From: Reichenbachiella agariperforans
GTDB lineage: Bacteria > Bacteroidota > Bacteroidia > Cytophagales > Cyclobacteriaceae
NCBI RefSeq assembly: GCF_900142205.1
Contig: NZ_FRAA01000009.1
Location: 62,001-126,000, forward strand
DNA: 64,000 nucleotides
Reading direction: 5' to 3'
Position numbers and translations under genes: made by a program
Part shown: one piece after another, positions 36,280 to 44,111 of the stretch
Layout of the letters: every line of letters begins with the position of its first letter
How positions within the stretch are numbered: position 1 is the first letter of the stretch
The notes under the pieces: generated by a model
Seen by the model: the letters and a program-made list of their open reading frames with translations, nothing else
Databases searched by the model: none
What the model was told of the DNA's origin: nothing

Positions 36280-38676
36280 TTGAGAATAATCTACTTCCAT
36301 ATTCTATCCTTGTCTCTAGCACTATGCCTGTGCCTCAGCGCAACACTCGCTATGTCACAGCGACAGGAGACTGGGGGGATTTCTGGTGCAGTATCGTCCT
36401 CGGATGGAGAAGCCCTCCCTATGGTGCCTATTCGGATTCTAGAGACAGGCGTAGGAGTAGTAGCCGATGATCAAGGACATTTTGTGTTTTCAGACTTGCC
36501 TTTTGGGGAGTATCGGCTCAGTGTTACCTTCCTCGGGTTTGAGGATCGCCAAATTACCGTCACACTGGATGACCAACACCCTCACGTATCGCTAAATCTT
36601 ACCTTGACTCACGATAGCGAAATGCTAGAGGAGGTGACTATCTCTCACGATGCAGAAAAGGAACAGCAAACCCAAGGGTTTGCGGTAGAGGCTGTGGGAA
36701 CAAAGCAGTTTCAAGCCCAATCGATCGAAATCAATCAAGTATTGGATCAAACTGCGGGGGTCAAAGTACGTCAATCCGGAGGGCTGGGCTCTAGAGTCAA
36801 CTATAGCATGAACGGCCTGAGTGGTCAATCCATTCGTTTCTTTATGGATGGGGTACCCATGGATTATTTTGGGTCGTCCTACTCGATCAATACCATCCCT
36901 ATTTCGCTCGTAGACCGTGTGGAAGTCTACAAGGGCGTAGTGCCTGTCGAACTAGGCAATGATGCATTAGGTGGCGCAATCAACCTCGTGACCAAATCCA
37001 GTTTCAACGAGTTCGTAGAGGCTTCTTACTCCTACGGATCATTCAATACTCATCGAGCAGCGATACAAGGCAGCTGGCGAGCGAAACAATCCGGCTTGAC
37101 GATGAAGCTGTCTGCATTCTACAATTACTCGGACAACAACTACTACGTATGGGGCGAAGATGTACCCGTCACCGATGTGAATACAGCCAATGTCACCCGT
37201 GGGGAGAAAGTCAGGCGTTTTCATGACGGGTATGAATCCAAGTCTGTCAAAGCTGACTTTGGCTTTACGCAAAAAAAATGGGCAGATAAGTTACTCCTTG
37301 GTGTTCTGTACTCTGAGATGGACAAAGATATCCAGCACGGTCCTACGATGGAGGTGGTGTTTGGGGAAGCTCGATATCACCAACGTGTGGTGATGCCCAA
37401 CATGACTTATCAGAAGTTTGATTTCTTAGCCAAAGGGCTGGATGTGAATTGGTTTGCGTCGTACTCGTACCTAGTGCGTGACCGCATCGACACGACAACC
37501 AACATGTACAATTGGGATGGAAGTATTCTGGATGCAAATTCAGATCGAGGGGAGCAGCTTTGGACGTTGAATACGCTGGATCAGAAAGTCTGGCTCAACC
37601 GTCTCAACCTCGTCTATCAGCTCAATCCTCACCACAAACTGGGCTACAACTATGTCTTCAGTGACCTGACACGAACAGATAGTGATCCAGTCGTGACACA
37701 AAAGACCGACGGCTATTGGGCACCACAGACGTTTCGAAGGCACAGCATGGGATGGGTGTTGCAGAGTCAGTTCTTGGAGCAAAGACTCCATACTTCGCTG
37801 TTTGTCAAGTGGTTTGGCTACCATGCTGCGATCAAAACAGCTACCACCGAAAACAGCATCACCAGTTACCAAACCGAACAAGCCAGTGCATCGGATTGGG
37901 GCTATGGGGTGGCGGGTTCGTATCAGCTCAGACCTAGCGTGATGTTGAGTCTGTCTGTAGAGCAAGCCTATCGACTACCAGCCGCCAACGAAGTGCTAGG
38001 GGATGGTCTCAATGTTGTCAGCACTACTGCACTTCGTTCTGAGTCGAGTCTCAATGCCAATTTGGGTTTTAGGGTCACTACTGCGACGGAGCGCAAAAAC
38101 CGATTCACCTTTTCAGGCAATGTCTTCTATCGGGATGTCACGAATTTGATCCAGCAGTACTCGTACGATCCTGGAGCCTTTGTCAACATCAATTTTGACC
38201 AGGTAAGAATGCAGGGAGTGGATGGCAAAATCAAATTCGCGCATAGTCATTGGTTGACCGTCAATCAGACGGTGTCCTATTTGAGTCCTATCGTCAAGTC
38301 GGATACCGATGAGTTGGGCAACAACAATGTGACGAAAAATTCGCGACTAGCCAATACGCCCTTTTTCCAAACCAATACCGAGCTACGAACTCAATTCAAG
38401 AATCTGATCCAGGAAGGTGCTGCTACCTTCTTCTATTGGAGTGTATCGTATGTGGGTGAGTTTCATCGTCACTCAGAGATCATAGGTCGGTACAACAAGG
38501 ACGTGATTCCTGCTCAGTTGGTCAATAGCTGCGGGATAGGTTATACGTTTCCCAAAGAAAAACTCAGCCTCAGCGTGGACGTGAGCAACCTGTTCGATGA
38601 GCAGGTATTCGACAATTATGCGATTCAAAAACCCGGTAGAGCGGCCTATATCAAAGCTACCTATCGATTATTATAA
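36280..38676 (+). CDS. xusA: TonB-dependent siderophore receptor (XusA-like)
   Basis: 798 residues: signal peptide (cleaved near TLAMSQ), CarboxypepD_reg-like domain (about 30-110), a plug domain with QVLDQTAGVKVRQSGGLGS and VEVYKGVVPVELG typical of siderophore receptors, and a C-terminal 22-strand-type barrel ending YIKATYRLL. It is followed by a DUF4374 lipoprotein and a PepSY protein, the order of the xenosiderophore utilisation system XusABC of Bacteroides. It should bring a ferric siderophore across the outer membrane with TonB energy. The symbol is given by locus analogy; substrate identity is unknown. Confidence 0.85.
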   Translation: MRIIYFHILSLSLALCLCLSATLAMSQRQETGGISGAVSSSDGEALPMVPIRILETGVGVVADDQGHFVFSDLPFGEYRLSVTFLGFEDRQITVTLDDQHPHVSLNLTLTHDSEMLEEVTISHDAEKEQQTQGFAVEAVGTKQFQAQSIEINQVLDQTAGVKVRQSGGLGSRVNYSMNGLSGQSIRFFMDGVPMDYFGSSYSINTIPISLVDRVEVYKGVVPVELGNDALGGAINLVTKSSFNEFVEASYSYGSFNTHRAAIQGSWRAKQSGLTMKLSAFYNYSDNNYYVWGEDVPVTDVNTANVTRGEKVRRFHDGYESKSVKADFGFTQKKWADKLLLGVLYSEMDKDIQHGPTMEVVFGEARYHQRVVMPNMTYQKFDFLAKGLDVNWFASYSYLVRDRIDTTTNMYNWDGSILDANSDRGEQLWTLNTLDQKVWLNRLNLVYQLNPHHKLGYNYVFSDLTRTDSDPVVTQKTDGYWAPQTFRRHSMGWVLQSQFLEQRLHTSLFVKWFGYHAAIKTATTENSITSYQTEQASASDWGYGVAGSYQLRPSVMLSLSVEQAYRLPAANEVLGDGLNVVSTTALRSESSLNANLGFRVTTATERKNRFTFSGNVFYRDVTNLIQQYSYDPGAFVNINFDQVRMQGVDGKIKFAHSHWLTVNQTVSYLSPIVKSDTDELGNNNVTKNSRLANTPFFQTNTELRTQFKNLIQEGAATFFYWSVSYVGEFHRHSEIIGRYNKDVIPAQLVNSCGIGYTFPKEKLSLSVDVSNLFDEQVFDNYAIQKPGRAAYIKATYRLL

Positions 38677-38715
38677 AACCATTTAACATTCAAAATCATA
38701 CAAATTAAGAAGTAT

Positions 38716-40008
38716 ATGAAACAGATTTTTAAAATAGCAATGGCCATGTACATGGCGATGTTCTTGATCGCTTGTAGCGAAGACGATGACTCTAATGAAG
38801 ATGTCATCGCTGCAGATGGTATCTACAACTTCCTAGGAACTATCGACGGTGCTTACTACCTAGCAGCCTCCGAAACGCTCACCGAAGGTAGCCTGACTTT
38901 TGTCAACAATGGTACGCAGATCGATGCAGACCAAGCCGCGCGTATCATCGCTTCTGGTGATTACTTGTATTCGTTGGATTACGGGACGGGGTTGTTGTCT
39001 CAGTTGCAGCCTACAGCTACAGGGGAGTATGTCAAGATCAAAGAAATCAACGCAGGGCTGTCAGTCGGGACCAATACGCCACGCTATGCACTAGCAGACG
39101 AAAGCACCATCATCGTGATGAACGTGGAGACGACTCCCGTGACTGATGATGCAGGTGACGTGACAGACTACATTTGTACACTGAGGTTGTCTTCTGTGGC
39201 TATTCCAGAGATGACCATTGGCAATTTGACGGAGTTTGTGATCCCACAAACAGAGAATGCCAAAAAAGGAGCAACCATTGGGTACCATCCTATGAGAGCG
39301 AGTTCTCCGGTGATTTCAGGAGACAAGATCTATTTTGGTTTGATGCACACAGATATTTTTGATCCGACTGTACCTCCTCCATTCAGAGCACCTAAGCAGT
39401 CTGGTTTAGAGACTTTGGTGTTTGACTACCCATCGATGACCAATGGGACAATCACCGAATCGAGTGCTGCGACGGGACACACGGGTGGATACCGCGCACC
39501 TGCGATGCATGTGGACGAAAACGGTGACGTATACCAAAACAACTGGTTCATGAGTGCCACTGGATTTGATCTATCGAATGGGGACAAAACAGTCATCATG
39601 AGGTTGAGAGATGGAGCGTATGATTCGAGCTACGAGTTTGACGTGTCGGCAGCTTTAGGGCTGGAAAGCAATGTCGCTGCAGTAGGTTGGTTCTATGTAG
39701 GCAATGGGATCGGATACATGCCTATCCAGCTCGAAGACGAGGGCAACTACTATACAGACAACTCATGGAGTGTAGCCAGAATCGACATCTACAACCAAAC
39801 GGCTGTCAAGCTTGATGTACCGCTATCTCAGCTATTTACCTACGAAAACGGCATCACAGTAGACGACAATTTCTACATGGCTATCAGTCCAACAGGTGGT
39901 GATGCAGCTGTTTACGAGTTTGACGCGAGCTCTGCTGCTGCTGACGCAGTGACTGAGGGGCTTGGCTTGGATGGCAACAACATCCACGTAGAAGGTATCT
40001 ATCACTAA
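38716..40008 (+). CDS. xusB: DUF4374 surface lipoprotein (XusB-like)
   Basis: 430 residues with a lipoprotein signal (FLIACSEDDD, Cys at about 20) followed by an acidic S-D-D-D-S-N tract, typical of surface-exported Bacteroidota lipoproteins. The rest is a beta-propeller-like domain of the DUF4374 family, the family of Bacteroides XusB, which captures ferric siderophores at the cell surface. It lies 39 bp after the receptor gene and is followed by a strong hairpin at 40030-40074. It should deliver the ferric siderophore to the receptor. Confidence 0.85.
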   Translation: MKQIFKIAMAMYMAMFLIACSEDDDSNEDVIAADGIYNFLGTIDGAYYLAASETLTEGSLTFVNNGTQIDADQAARIIASGDYLYSLDYGTGLLSQLQPTATGEYVKIKEINAGLSVGTNTPRYALADESTIIVMNVETTPVTDDAGDVTDYICTLRLSSVAIPEMTIGNLTEFVIPQTENAKKGATIGYHPMRASSPVISGDKIYFGLMHTDIFDPTVPPPFRAPKQSGLETLVFDYPSMTNGTITESSAATGHTGGYRAPAMHVDENGDVYQNNWFMSATGFDLSNGDKTVIMRLRDGAYDSSYEFDVSAALGLESNVAAVGWFYVGNGIGYMPIQLEDEGNYYTDNSWSVARIDIYNQTAVKLDVPLSQLFTYENGITVDDNFYMAISPTGGDAAVYEFDASSAAADAVTEGLGLDGNNIHVEGIYH

Positions 40009-40029
40009 TCCAGATCAATCAAAATACGG

Positions 40030-40074
40030 AAACAGACCTTGTTATTTTCGACCAGAAGAAAACAAGGTCTGTTT
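40030..40074 (+). terminator. Perfect 14-bp stem hairpin between xusB-like and LTxxQ genes
   Basis: Arms AAACAGACCTTGTT (40030-40043) and AACAAGGTCTGTTT (40061-40074) enclose a 17-nt loop. The A/T ends resemble the intrinsic terminators elsewhere in the window. Lying inside the operon, it probably attenuates readthrough to the two downstream genes or protects the upstream mRNA. Confidence 0.7.
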
Positions 40075-40095
40075 ACATACAAAACCCAAACAACT

Positions 40096-40692
40096 ATGAA
40101 AGTAAATATCCTATCGGTATTCGTGTTGGCACTCGTGCTGTCGCTGCTTGCGAGCTGTGGTCATCAAGAGGAGCGGTTCAATTATACTTTGGTCAAGTCA
40201 AAACTAAGCTTGACAGAGGAGCAAACCCGTCAGTTTGACCTCATCAAAGATGAGTACAGCACCAAAGCCAGAGCGGCCTATGAAGCCAGCAAGCCAGACC
40301 GTCAAAAAGTAAAAGAGGCTGTAGGGGAAGTATTTGCGCAGCAAGACGCAGCGATGCAGGACATCCTATCTCCTGAGCAATTCGATATCTACGTGGCGGA
40401 GATGAAAATCGAGCGCGATGGACGCGAAAAACACAACATGCAATTGATCAAGTCTGAGCTGGCCCTAGACAGTGCCCAAAGCGTACAATATGATCTCGCC
40501 AATGAGGCTTTCTACAAGACACTGATTGACAACCATGACAACTACCATGGCAAGCCCGATGTATACCTACAATACTATCAGGAGCTAGACCTGAGCAGAA
40601 GACAAGCCTTTGAGGGCTTCATGTCTCCTGCCCAATACACGCAGTATGTGGAATTGGCGACCGAATACAACATCGGCAAGTCCGAACATTAA
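40096..40692 (+). CDS. LTxxQ-type (Spy/CpxP-like) periplasmic lipoprotein
   Basis: About 198 residues from the ATG at 40096, which begins a lipoprotein signal with lipobox LLASC; an in-frame ATG at 40039 adds 19 residues in front of the signal and overlaps the upstream hairpin. The mature protein is almost all helical and charged, with two halves that each contain an L-T/S-x-x-Q-type element (LSLTEEQTRQFD, LSPEQFDIY, MSPAQYTQYV), as in Spy/CpxP chaperones and metal-binding ZraP-like proteins. Its insertion between the XusB-like and XusC-like genes is unusual. A role in handling metal or protecting periplasmic proteins is inference. Confidence 0.75.
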   Translation: MKVNILSVFVLALVLSLLASCGHQEERFNYTLVKSKLSLTEEQTRQFDLIKDEYSTKARAAYEASKPDRQKVKEAVGEVFAQQDAAMQDILSPEQFDIYVAEMKIERDGREKHNMQLIKSELALDSAQSVQYDLANEAFYKTLIDNHDNYHGKPDVYLQYYQELDLSRRQAFEGFMSPAQYTQYVELATEYNIGKSEH

Positions 40693-40720
40693 AAGAACCA
40701 GGTCCACCTGTTGCAATACA

Positions 40721-40775
40721 AGCCCTGAGGTTTGGGACGAAAAAGGTGTTCTTTTTCATCCCAAACCTCAGGGCT
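40721..40775 (+). promoter_or_regulatory. Very long intra-operon hairpin
   Basis: Perfect 17-bp outer arms (AGCCCTGAGGTTTGGGA / TCCCAAACCTCAGGGCT), one C-A mismatch, then a further 7-bp inner stem (GAAAAAG/CTTTTTC) with a 5-nt loop: 24 pairs in 55 nt. There is no T tract after it, so it is more likely an RNA stability, processing or attenuation element than a plain terminator. Confidence 0.75.
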
Positions 40776-40819
40776 ATTAACCCAATACCGATAAAACGTT
40801 TTGCCCATCTGGGAAACAA

Positions 40820-42007
40820 ATGATTCAAAAAAGAAATCCACTACTGAGGAAACGAAGAAAAAAGGAGAGCGTTTTCAAGTACAGCATGGCACTACTGCAC
40901 CTGTGGTTGGGGCTTTTGTCTTCTGTCGTGGTTTTTATCGTTTGTCTATCGGGCAGTATCTACGCATTCAAACAACAGATCGAAGATTGGATCAATAGCG
41001 AGTCTCTCCATGTTGCCCATCCGTATGAGGACCGGGTCATCAGCAGCGATACACTACTGCTCAGGTTCGAGAAGCGCTTTGGTCGTCCGACGACTATGTG
41101 GGTCTATCCTGAGTCAGACCGAACCGTCCTCATCTCCTCTTTGAGTCGAGAGGGCACAGGAGTATCAGCCTATTTCGACCCCTATACGGGCAATGTCGTG
41201 GGAGTGAAAAACCAAAACGCATCGGCTTTCTTTGCTTGGGTATTGGATCTGCACCGCTTCTTATTGGCAGGGGATGTTGGCAAGTTCGTCAACGGTACAG
41301 CGGTACTGATGATGGTGCTCATGTTGGTATCTGGTTTGGTGCTTTGGATACCCAAAAACCTCAAACAACTCAAGAAAAGCCTGCTGATCAAGTGGCGTGC
41401 AAAGCTACTGCGTGTCAACTATGATCTTCACAAGGTATTAGGATTCTATGCCGCGCTATTGCTGTTGTTCATGGCGATTACAGGGCTGTATGTGTCTTTC
41501 ACATGGGTGAAAAATGCAGTGATAGTGGGGTTGGGAGGTGATTCTATCATTATCTCTGAGAGCAACCTGGCTATCAAAGCACAACTGGCGCAATCTTTTG
41601 AATCCGTGATGGGGTCACTCGTCACCGAACAGCAATCCGCCGGGGACTCAGTAGCCTCGCTGTCTTATGTACTCACCCAAGCCCAGAGCCACTTCTCCAG
41701 TACCGGTCTACTCACTATCAACCTCCCCAACGAAAACATCAACAACTATACCCTCACACACCTGAGTGCGGAGGGGGTATTGGGCTTTTACACACCTGAT
41801 GTGTTAGAGTTTTCCCTAAATGGGAACTTGAGGAAGCTTGTCCATTTTAGCGATCTGCCTCTGCATGAGCAGTTCAAGGCCATCGCCAAACCCCTCCACA
41901 CGGGAGAGATCATGGGACTGCCCAGTATCATATTCTACTTCATAGCCAGTTTGATTGGGTGCTCACTACCTGTCACAGGCTTCATCATTTGGTGGAGGCG
42001 GGTATAA
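40820..42007 (+). CDS. xusC: PepSY-domain inner-membrane protein (XusC-like, putative ferric reductase)
   Basis: 395 residues of the PepSY-associated TM-helix family, with membrane helices at about 25-50, 150-175, 205-230 and 365-390 and periplasmic PepSY-like segments between them. Conserved His residues are in LLHLWLG, LDLHRFLL, YDLHKVLGF and KPLHTG, the pattern thought to bind haem in this family. It probably reduces and releases iron from the imported siderophore in the periplasm, as proposed for XusC-type proteins. Its stop codon lies only 28 bp before scrambled pseudogene sequence, so this gene marks the right edge of the iron locus. Confidence 0.82.
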   Translation: MIQKRNPLLRKRRKKESVFKYSMALLHLWLGLLSSVVVFIVCLSGSIYAFKQQIEDWINSESLHVAHPYEDRVISSDTLLLRFEKRFGRPTTMWVYPESDRTVLISSLSREGTGVSAYFDPYTGNVVGVKNQNASAFFAWVLDLHRFLLAGDVGKFVNGTAVLMMVLMLVSGLVLWIPKNLKQLKKSLLIKWRAKLLRVNYDLHKVLGFYAALLLLFMAITGLYVSFTWVKNAVIVGLGGDSIIISESNLAIKAQLAQSFESVMGSLVTEQQSAGDSVASLSYVLTQAQSHFSSTGLLTINLPNENINNYTLTHLSAEGVLGFYTPDVLEFSLNGNLRKLVHFSDLPLHEQFKAIAKPLHTGEIMGLPSIIFYFIASLIGCSLPVTGFIIWWRRV

Positions 42008-42034
42008 CGAATTACTACGAAACCGTATACAAAG

Positions 42035-42096
42035 CTCTAGAACGATATCAGAGAGTATTGGAAATAAATGATGAAAGAAATCAGTATTGTGAACGA
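42035..42096 (+). repeat. 62-bp fragment of the DUF808 gene
   Basis: Colinear, gap-free match to 44208-44269 inside the intact DUF808 gene, with about six mismatches, same orientation. It joins the following TonB-receptor fragment at AACGA, which occurs at that point in both parent sequences. Confidence 0.8.
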
Positions 42097-42330
42097 CCCC
42101 AATAGCACGATCTCCATGATCAATATCAGTGACTTATACACCTAGTTCGACCTGGTCAACGAGGGAACTGGTCAAAAGGTCTAGAAATGACGCTAGAACA
42201 ATTTGACGTGCAAAACGTCACCAACAGTCAAGCAGTCGTCAACGAGTACTTCATTCAAGCCACCAACGAGATATACAAAGTACCCCAACTGGTACTATTC
42301 CCGACCATCTCCTACTCGATCAGCTTCTAA
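42092..42330 (+). pseudogene. Internally deleted TonB-receptor remnant
   Basis: 42092-42199 matches 32979-33096 and 42200-42330 matches 33451-33581 of the intact receptor gene, so about 350 bp are deleted between the two parts. It has a CAG to TAG stop at about 42142 and a 4-bp deletion in the first part. No start codon or signal peptide. Clearly non-coding debris of a duplication. Confidence 0.88.
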
Positions 42331-42622
42331 GCGAGTCAGACAATGACATGATGTAGTTAATGTTTAGCAACGCAGGCGAAAGCTTGTGTTGCTTTCTTGT
42401 TTAGTAGATTCGAATAGTTTTGCTTTCGCCTATGGGCAAACTCTATCGGGTATCAGTCTACAGCTAAAACCATGACTACCAATCATCGATATGATTTCGT
42501 CGACATCAATAACGCTCGCCTCAAAGCGAAGTATTTTATCGCAATCATTCAGATCAAAATTGATCTCCGCATCAGGATAGAAATCAGCCAGATGCGCCAA
42601 GAGAACTTTTGCATCACTTAGC
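42200..42622. repeat. Right copy of imperfect direct repeat flanking the iron locus
   Basis: Counterpart of 33451-33873, same orientation, offset about 8.75 kb. This copy runs into the intact HMA-like gene, whereas the left copy joins the intact TonB receptor. Confidence 0.85.
42366..42402 (+). terminator. Duplicate terminator with compensatory stem change
   Basis: Stem AGCAACGCAGGC / GCTTGTGTTGCT with GAAA loop and TTCTTGTTT. Compared with 33616 one stem pair has changed from G-C to A-U on both sides, keeping the fold. Confidence 0.75.
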
Positions 42623-42657
42623 TCTTGAACATTTGTTTTAAAAATCTCTGTTCTCAT
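42430..42657 (-). CDS. Small HMA-like fold protein
   Basis: 75 residues, cytoplasmic, with the beta-alpha-beta-beta-alpha-beta pattern of a heavy-metal-associated domain (MRTEIFKTNV, AHLADFYPDAEINFDL, ILRFEASVIDVDEIISMIGSHGF) but without the CxxC metal site. Similar CxxC-free small proteins are widespread in Bacteroidota; their role is unknown. It follows the flavoprotein gene by 11 bp, so the two form an operon opposite a Fur-family regulator, pointing to metal or redox homeostasis. A truncated duplicate lies at 33680. Confidence 0.8.
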   Translation of the reverse strand: MRTEIFKTNVQELSDAKVLLAHLADFYPDAEINFDLNDCDKILRFEASVIDVDEIISMIGSHGFSCRLIPDRVCP

Positions 42658-42668
42658 AGTTACCAGTG

Positions 42669-43589
42669 CTAAAACTGTTCTTCCACGAATTCTTTATTGA
42701 CCATCGCTCCAGCCACATTTCCACTGTAAACAGCGGTCGCCACCGAACGCATCATCGAGGAGTTATCACCGCTTGCAAACACGCCATCAACCGTAGTTTT
42801 TTGAAAACCATCTACCTCTATAAATCCTGACTCAGTAATCGTACATCCCAGCGAAGCAGGAATATCCGAATGCTGCGTAAACGGAAGTGCAGCATATACA
42901 CCATCAAAAGGCATCTTGTCCCCATTCTCGAAGACTACATGCTTGACATAGCCTTCATTGTGTATTATTTCAGATATTTCAGTTTCGATGACTTCAATAT
43001 TTCTACTCTTGAACTTCTCGATTTGATCAGGTTCAAAATCGGCTTTCCCTGATGTGAGAATGGTAAGTTGGTCCGTCAAGTTACTGACCAATGATGCAAG
43101 ATGAAAAGCTCTTTCTCCATTGGCAATGATGCCCGTTTTCTGATTTCTGAATTCATAGCCATGACAATATGGACAGTGTACCATCGAAATCCCCCAGCAT
43201 GCTGCAAAGCCTTTGATTTCAGGCATAGTATCCGATACCCCTGTCGCAAAAATGAGCTTCTTCGCTTGATATTTCCTGTCCGATTGTGTCGCAATTACGA
43301 ATCCATTTTCAACTTTCTCACCACTGACAGCTAGATCATTTACGAACTGTACCGTCTCGTATTTCAACACCTGCGCTTTAGCCTCTGTAGCTATTGCACT
43401 CGGCGCTACCCCATCTTGCGTGATAAAGTTATGCGAATGAGGCGTCTGACGATTACAGGGCAGCCCACTATCAATAATGAGAACCTCACGAAGCGAACGC
43501 CCCAAGGCCATTGCAGCAGAGAGCCCTGCGTAACTTCCTCCAATGATGATCACATCAAAATTCATATTGTCAGTCATACTATTCTTCAA
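42669..43589 (-). CDS. Thioredoxin reductase-like NAD(P)/FAD oxidoreductase
   Basis: 306 residues with an N-terminal FAD-binding motif (VIIIGGSYAGLSAAMALG), a second Rossmann segment (TGIIANGERAFHLAS) and the C-terminal FAD motif GVFASGDNSS. The redox pair is CPYC (Cys139, Cys142) followed by HGYE, as in the Bacteroidota branch of thioredoxin-reductase-like proteins; classical TrxB has CATC. Start alternatives are 43577 and 43565. It is divergent from the Fur-family gene with operator-like repeats between, so it is probably repressed by it. The electron acceptor is unknown. Confidence 0.87.
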   Translation of the reverse strand: MKNSMTDNMNFDVIIIGGSYAGLSAAMALGRSLREVLIIDSGLPCNRQTPHSHNFITQDGVAPSAIATEAKAQVLKYETVQFVNDLAVSGEKVENGFVIATQSDRKYQAKKLIFATGVSDTMPEIKGFAACWGISMVHCPYCHGYEFRNQKTGIIANGERAFHLASLVSNLTDQLTILTSGKADFEPDQIEKFKSRNIEVIETEISEIIHNEGYVKHVVFENGDKMPFDGVYAALPFTQHSDIPASLGCTITESGFIEVDGFQKTTVDGVFASGDNSSMMRSVATAVYSGNVAGAMVNKEFVEEQF

Positions 43590-43615
43590 TCTTTATGGTT
43601 TTCTACAATTCACTA

Positions 43616-43692
43616 TCGCAACAAAGTCGCATTAGTAAGTGTTTGCAAATGTATAATCTTTTTACAATATTGCAACATTGTCGCATTAATAA
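43616..43692. promoter_or_regulatory. Paired operator-like repeats between flavoprotein and fur-family genes
   Basis: GCAACAAAGTCGCATTAGTAA (43618-43638) and the related GCAACATTGTCGCATTAATAA (43672-43692) are direct repeats 54 bp apart. The second contains a near-perfect 7-1-7 palindrome (TGCAACA-T-TGTCGCA), the layout of Fur/PerR/Zur boxes, and ends directly at the regulator's start codon. Confidence 0.6.
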
Positions 43693-44070
43693 ATGAAAAG
43701 AAGAAACACACAATCCAAAGAAGCTGTACTCTCTGCATTGGCTAATTCTAGTAAAGCCATGAGCCAAGATGCTATCGAAAAGAAAATGACGGTAAACGTA
43801 GACAGAGCTACGATCTACAGAATATTAAATCGATTTTGTGATGATGGGGTAATCCATAAGATAATCGCAGATGATGGCAAACAGTATTTTGCCCTCTGTG
43901 TCAAATGTGATGATAGTGAAAAAATGCCTGACAACCACTTTCACTTCCGCTGCATTAACTGTCAAACCATAGAATGTCTCCCATCAATAGTAAATTTTTC
44001 TTTACCAGCAGGCTATCAAGTAGACCGTCTCAATTGTGTCTTGGTAGGGACTTGCAAAGACTGTGCTTAG
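43693..44070 (+). CDS. Fur-family transcriptional regulator
   Basis: 125 residues. An N-terminal winged helix (about 1-75, with DRATIYRILNRFCDDGVI) is followed by a dimerisation domain with the HFHFRCINC metal motif and a C-terminal CKDC, which together form the structural zinc site. The length and the shortened C-terminus resemble Zur/PerR-like Bacteroidota members more than iron-sensing Fur. It likely controls itself and the divergent flavoprotein/HMA-like operon through the repeats in the shared promoter. The sensed signal cannot be assigned from sequence. Confidence 0.9.
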   Translation: MKRRNTQSKEAVLSALANSSKAMSQDAIEKKMTVNVDRATIYRILNRFCDDGVIHKIIADDGKQYFALCVKCDDSEKMPDNHFHFRCINCQTIECLPSIVNFSLPAGYQVDRLNCVLVGTCKDCA

Positions 44071-44111
44071 GGTGATAGGTATTTGATAGTACTTTATCAA
44101 AAACACTTTCA

